From NCBI GenBank assembly GCA_949295675.1, contig CASFMA010000078.1, positions 1 through 35,962 on the forward strand: DNA of 35,962 nucleotides, in the 5' to 3' direction. The notes under the pieces are model-generated. The model was given only the letters and a program-made list of their open reading frames with translations. It had not been told where the DNA came from and made no database searches. This document shows positions 32,951 through 35,962 of this stretch, one piece after another; within the stretch, counting starts at the first letter, position 1; every line of letters starts with the position of its first letter. Position numbers and translations under genes: made by a program. Source of the DNA: an uncultured Spirochaetales bacterium (GTDB taxonomy: Bacteria > Spirochaetota > Spirochaetia > Sphaerochaetales > Sphaerochaetaceae).

Positions 32951-33541
32951 ATGAAAAGAAAACTGTTTGTTGTGCTTATCGCACTGGCAATCATCCCGAT
33001 GACTCTTTCCGCAGCTCCGTTCTTCCAGGTCGGACCGCTTGTCTCATACAACAGGACAGTAGTAGAGATGCAGGAGACGATGGAAGGAAACGAGGCATGG
33101 AATATAGACAACTTCTCATTCGGTGCTGATATCCGCATAAATCCATTCAAGTATCTCAGCATCGACATCCCAGCAACGCTCGGATTCGGAAGCCACGGAA
33201 GCGTAAGCATCGCCCTCATACCTACAGTGAACGTCAATATCCCTATAACAGGCCTGTTTGATCTTGCCATAGGCGTTGGCCCCCAGTTTGATTTCCAGTA
33301 TGTAGGAGACAGCAAGGACTGGACCATGAACGGACTTCCGATGGATGATGCAGGCGACGCGTTTGCACAGTCAAAGCTGGCATACAGGGCTGGTGCGACA
33401 TTCAATCTTGCATTCCTGAGCGTCGGCCTCAATGTGATACTGCCATGCAAGGCATCATTCAGCGAAGGCGGCTGGGATGTCATGAATCCAATGTGGCAGT
33501 CAACAAGGGTATCAGCAGTCGCACTCTTCAACTTCGGCTGA
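32951..33541 (+). CDS. Outer-membrane beta-barrel-type protein
   Basis: A 196-residue protein with a clear signal peptide (KRKLFVVLIALAIIPMTLSA, cleavage probably before APFF). The mature part alternates hydrophobic and polar residues in short strands with aromatic girdles (FFQVGPLVSYNRT, FSFGADIRINPFKYLSIDIPATLGFG) and ends in an aromatic strand, VSAVALFNFG. This is the usual layout of a small outer-membrane barrel. The start at 32951 is fixed by AGGAGG at good spacing; an ATG at 32915 is upstream of it without a site. It stands alone, with its own promoter region and terminator. The function is unknown. Confidence 0.83.
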   Translation: MKRKLFVVLIALAIIPMTLSAAPFFQVGPLVSYNRTVVEMQETMEGNEAWNIDNFSFGADIRINPFKYLSIDIPATLGFGSHGSVSIALIPTVNVNIPITGLFDLAIGVGPQFDFQYVGDSKDWTMNGLPMDDAGDAFAQSKLAYRAGATFNLAFLSVGLNVILPCKASFSEGGWDVMNPMWQSTRVSAVALFNFG

Positions 33542-33584
33542 TCATACTAATGGCATAAAAGAGCCATCATGCAGGCTCAATGAT

Positions 33585-33615
33585 ATACCACCGGCTTGAC
33601 CGGTGGTATTGTTTC
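33585..33615. terminator. Terminator between convergent genes
   Basis: ATACCACCGG and CCGGTGGTAT form a perfect 10-bp stem with a CTTGA loop (33585-33609), followed on the plus strand by TGTTTC. It ends the outer-membrane protein message. A smaller hairpin, GAGCC/GGCTC (33561-33578), lies just before it. Confidence 0.75.
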
Positions 33616-33692
33616 TTGCAAGCCCGTACAGCACAGCAAAAAGCATCCGAACGAAATTCAAGAGATGCTATAAAAGCCGCTTATATTCATCC

Positions 33693-35606
33693 TCAGGCAT
33701 CGATGGACTCAGCCTCTTCCAACCAGGCTGCTGCGGATGCGTCAGATGGCATCCTCCAATCCGAGCGTGGAGAGAACGTGACTGTCCCGACCTTTGGCCC
33801 GTCAGGCAGGCAGCTGCGCTTGAACTGCTGGGCAAAGAACCTCCTGATGAAGACCACAAGCCACTTCTTTATAGTCTCACCAGCATATTCGCCCTTATAT
33901 GCTTCTTCAGCCAGGCGGAAGATCTTCTTGGGAGTGAAGCCGAAGCGGACCATATAGTAAAGGAAGAAATCATGAAGCTCATACGGCCCTACAATATCTT
34001 CCGTCACCTGTGATATCTCCCCATCCTTCGCAGGAAGAAGCTCTGGGGATACAGGAGTTGCGAGGATATCATAAAGGACATCGGCTTCCTCCTTCTTGGA
34101 AGTATCGGCAGTATAGCGCACAAGATACCTTACAAGGGTCTTAGGGATGGAAGAGTTGACACCATACATGCTCATATGGTCCCCATTATAAGTCGCCCAT
34201 CCAAGGGCAAGCTCAGAAAGATCCCCTGTACCGATCACGATGCCGCCTGTCTTGTTCGCGATATCCATCAGCACCTGCGTCCTCTCCCTCGCCTGTGAAT
34301 TCTCATACGTGACAGACAGGTCGTCCCTGTCCTGCCCTATATCATCAAAGTGCTGCAGGACGCTCTTTGTGATATCCACGGTACGGAAGGTGACGCCCAG
34401 TGATTCAGAAAGGCGCTGTGCATTGGATTTGGTCCTTGCAGTAGTCCCGAAGCATGGCATCGTCACTGCTATGATATCCTTCAGATCGCGCTTGAGGATA
34501 AGGAACGCATTCACAGTCACGATGAGGGCAAGCGTTGAATCAAGGCCACCTGAAAGACCTATCACAGCCTTTGATGAACGGGAGGCTTCAAGCCTTCTGG
34601 CAAGCCCCAGCGCCTGCAATGAAAGTATCGTACGGCACCTCTCTGCCCTCTCGCTGTCACTGTCAGGGACAAAAGGATGGCGGGGAAAAAGCCTTGTCAA
34701 TGCAGTCTTGCTTATCTCAAGCGAGAAAGGAACCACGGCATACCCATCATTGGAAGCTGGATAAGTATTCATCCTTGCCCTCTCAGCCACAAGCTTCTCT
34801 GTATCTAGCTCGGAGATGACCATATCTCCACCAAGGAATGATGTACCTGATGCTATAACAGAACCATTCTCTGCAATAAGATTGCTGCCGATGAACACCA
34901 TGTCGGTGGTACTCTCGCCATATGCTGCATCTGCATATATGTAGCCTGAGACAAGCCTTGCTGATGTTGACTGTATCAGGTTCCTCCTGTATTCAGCCTT
35001 GCCTATGACCTCATCCGATGCAGAGAGATTCACGATGACAGTCGCACCATTCTCCGCAAGATGCACAGAAGGAGGATCAGGGACCCACAGGTCCTCGCAT
35101 ATCTCAGCCCCGACAGCCAATGAAGGCATAGATGAGCATGAAAGAATGATCTTACGTCCAAAGGGGACCTTATCAGAGAAGAAATCAACCTCGATATTCT
35201 CTTCAGGGGACGGAGTGAACCACCTTGTCTCATAGAACTCGCCATATGAAGGAAGGTTCTTCTTTGCGATCAGTGCAAGGACATGTCCGCCCTTTATCGC
35301 CACGGCTGTGTTGTAAAGCTTGCCTTTGTATTCAAATGGATAGCCAACGAATATGAGGATATCAAGCGAGGAGCTTGCCTCGACAACGCGTCTCAGGCCA
35401 CTCTCTGCGCTCTTTCTCAGGCTTTTCTGGAAAAAGAGATCCTGCGCCGTATAGCCAGTTACGGAAAGCTCAGGAAATACAAGAAGCTTGACACCCTTTT
35501 CAGAGGCATCATTCATCATCTCTATGATCTTATCGCAGTTGAAAGCAGGATCAGAAACCCTGAGAACAGGTGATGCTGCCCCTACCTTTACAAATCCATC
35601 GTACAT
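33693..35606 (-). CDS. nadE: Glutamine-dependent NAD+ synthetase
   Basis: This catalyses ATP-dependent amidation of deamido-NAD to NAD with ammonia from glutamine. The N-terminal nitrilase-type glutaminase (about 1-280) has E46 in VFPELSVTG, the lysine in ALIAKKNLPSYGEF (about K115) and the nucleophile C170 in AEICEDLW. The synthetase domain (about 325-637) has the ATP P-loop SGGLDS (352-357) and GTGDLSELALGW. The 637-residue length matches the long actinobacterial/eubacterial fused form. The ATG at 35606 is chosen because codons upstream encode an unrelated stretch running into the terminator-like hairpin. A TGG-TATCAT -10 lies 6 bases before it and no proper ribosome site is seen. Confidence 0.95.
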   Translation of the reverse strand: MYDGFVKVGAASPVLRVSDPAFNCDKIIEMMNDASEKGVKLLVFPELSVTGYTAQDLFFQKSLRKSAESGLRRVVEASSSLDILIFVGYPFEYKGKLYNTAVAIKGGHVLALIAKKNLPSYGEFYETRWFTPSPEENIEVDFFSDKVPFGRKIILSCSSMPSLAVGAEICEDLWVPDPPSVHLAENGATVIVNLSASDEVIGKAEYRRNLIQSTSARLVSGYIYADAAYGESTTDMVFIGSNLIAENGSVIASGTSFLGGDMVISELDTEKLVAERARMNTYPASNDGYAVVPFSLEISKTALTRLFPRHPFVPDSDSERAERCRTILSLQALGLARRLEASRSSKAVIGLSGGLDSTLALIVTVNAFLILKRDLKDIIAVTMPCFGTTARTKSNAQRLSESLGVTFRTVDITKSVLQHFDDIGQDRDDLSVTYENSQARERTQVLMDIANKTGGIVIGTGDLSELALGWATYNGDHMSMYGVNSSIPKTLVRYLVRYTADTSKKEEADVLYDILATPVSPELLPAKDGEISQVTEDIVGPYELHDFFLYYMVRFGFTPKKIFRLAEEAYKGEYAGETIKKWLVVFIRRFFAQQFKRSCLPDGPKVGTVTFSPRSDWRMPSDASAAAWLEEAESIDA

Positions 35607-35612
35607 ACCCCG

Positions 35613-35621
35613 ATGATACCA
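35613..35621 (-). promoter_or_regulatory. Extended -10 of nadE
   Basis: TGG followed by TATCAT (35618-35613) lies 6 bases before the nadE ATG. The -35 is weak. The -10 to ATG arrangement is the same as at the polA operon. Confidence 0.45.
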
Positions 35622-35651
35622 TAAGACACAAAACAGCAATAGACATAACAA

Positions 35652-35681
35652 GAGCCATTCCGCCCAGGCTAAGAATGGCTC
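35652..35681. terminator. Terminator-like hairpin upstream of nadE
   Basis: GAGCCATTC (35652-35660) and GAATGGCTC (35673-35681) pair perfectly over 9 bp with a 12-base loop. On the minus strand it is followed by TTGTTATGTC, so it could end the HTH-gene transcript before nadE. The T-run is poor. Confidence 0.5.
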
Positions 35682-35742
35682 ACATCAAAAATTGATCCAA
35701 AAGATCCGGAACTAGCATTCCAAATCAAATGTCCTTATTTCA

Positions 35743-35949
35743 TTATCGGACAGCGCTCTCGCTGCCCCTGTACGCCCAGGACGTGTCCCCTGAAGCATAC
35801 TTGCGCCTGTAGTCCCGAACCGTGTAGGTGTTAAGCCCCGTTATTGTCGCCGTTGCCTTGTACCCCTTCCCCTGCTCGAACAGCTCCAGGCATTCAAGCT
35901 TCTTCTCGTTGGGGATCCTGGACCTTCCAATGTTGGATCTCTCCTCCAC
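35743..35949 (-). CDS. Transposase-type helix-turn-helix protein (IS3 OrfA-like)
   Basis: A 68-residue basic protein, with helix-turn-helix pattern in LFEQGKGYKATATITGLNTYTVRDYRRKY, as in the OrfA proteins of IS3/IS150-type elements. GGGGAGG lies 6 bases before the GTG at 35949, so the short frame can be translated as is, although the frame is open to the window edge. No OrfB integrase follows downstream within the window, so it is an orphan OrfA, a remnant, or a small DNA-binding protein. It ends TAA at 35743. Confidence 0.6.
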   Translation of the reverse strand: MEERSNIGRSRIPNEKKLECLELFEQGKGYKATATITGLNTYTVRDYRRKYASGDTSWAYRGSESAVR

Positions 35950-35962
35950 CTTCAGCCTCCCC

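Noticed and set aside
32758..33531. Upstream continuation of the 129-residue gene's reading frame on the minus strand
   Set aside because: It runs antisense through the outer-membrane protein gene, reads as low-quality protein, and would bypass a good promoter and start at 32757.

Overview
The window is a densely packed bacterial chromosome segment with 30 protein genes, a histidine leader peptide, and no rRNA, tRNA or CRISPR that I could see. Base composition looks close to half G+C, with heavy use of ATA (Ile) and AGG/AGA (Arg) codons. The best taxonomic clue is at the left end: an outer-membrane factor, adaptor and RND pump in the order outer factor-adaptor-pump, where the adaptor lacks the alpha-helical hairpin. 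That is the layout and adaptor type of Borrelia BesCAB, so a spirochaete is the likely source, probably a free-living or gut lineage because it carries a full histidine pathway. The assignment is inference; no marker RNA is present.

Layout. 1-5580: besCAB-like efflux operon closed by a perfect 13-bp hairpin. 5634-13363 (minus): a complete operon hisG-D-C-(NB)-H-A-F-(IE) followed by a pentapeptide-repeat gene, preceded by a leader peptide with five consecutive His codons and a transcription attenuator. 13367-14838: a divergent pair, a DUF308-type membrane protein (minus) and a HAD phosphatase plus a small protein (plus). 14842-19161 (minus): a K+ uptake operon trkH-trkA-trkH with two different TrkH subunits. 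19229-20122: a PAP2 phosphatase. 20129-24512 (minus): an MFS transporter, MATE exporter, mannose-6-phosphate isomerase and DnaQ-like exonuclease in one overlapping operon. 24584-25606: a KamA-family radical SAM aminomutase. 25584-32757 (minus): a small membrane protein, PhnP-like hydrolase, polA, coaE, a periplasmic protein with 41-residue repeats, then an M20 (YgeY-like) hydrolase. 32951-33541: an outer-membrane barrel protein. 33693-35606 (minus): glutamine-dependent NAD synthetase. 35743-35949 (minus): a transposase-type HTH protein at the edge.

Expression signals fall into two classes. Genes inside operons usually have strong GGAGG-type sites and short overlaps (TGATG, ATGA, GTGA). Many first genes have no ribosome binding site; instead a -10-like hexamer lies 6-7 bases before the start codon, which suggests leaderless mRNAs. 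The histidine leader itself fits this pattern.

There is no gene-free stretch above 300 bases. The longest gaps are 32758-32950 (two promoters, an inverted repeat and a 5' UTR hairpin) and 35607-35742 (a promoter and a terminator-like hairpin). The two strongest points for follow-up are the histidine attenuator on an enterobacterial-type his operon in a probable spirochaete, and the apparent leaderless promoters.
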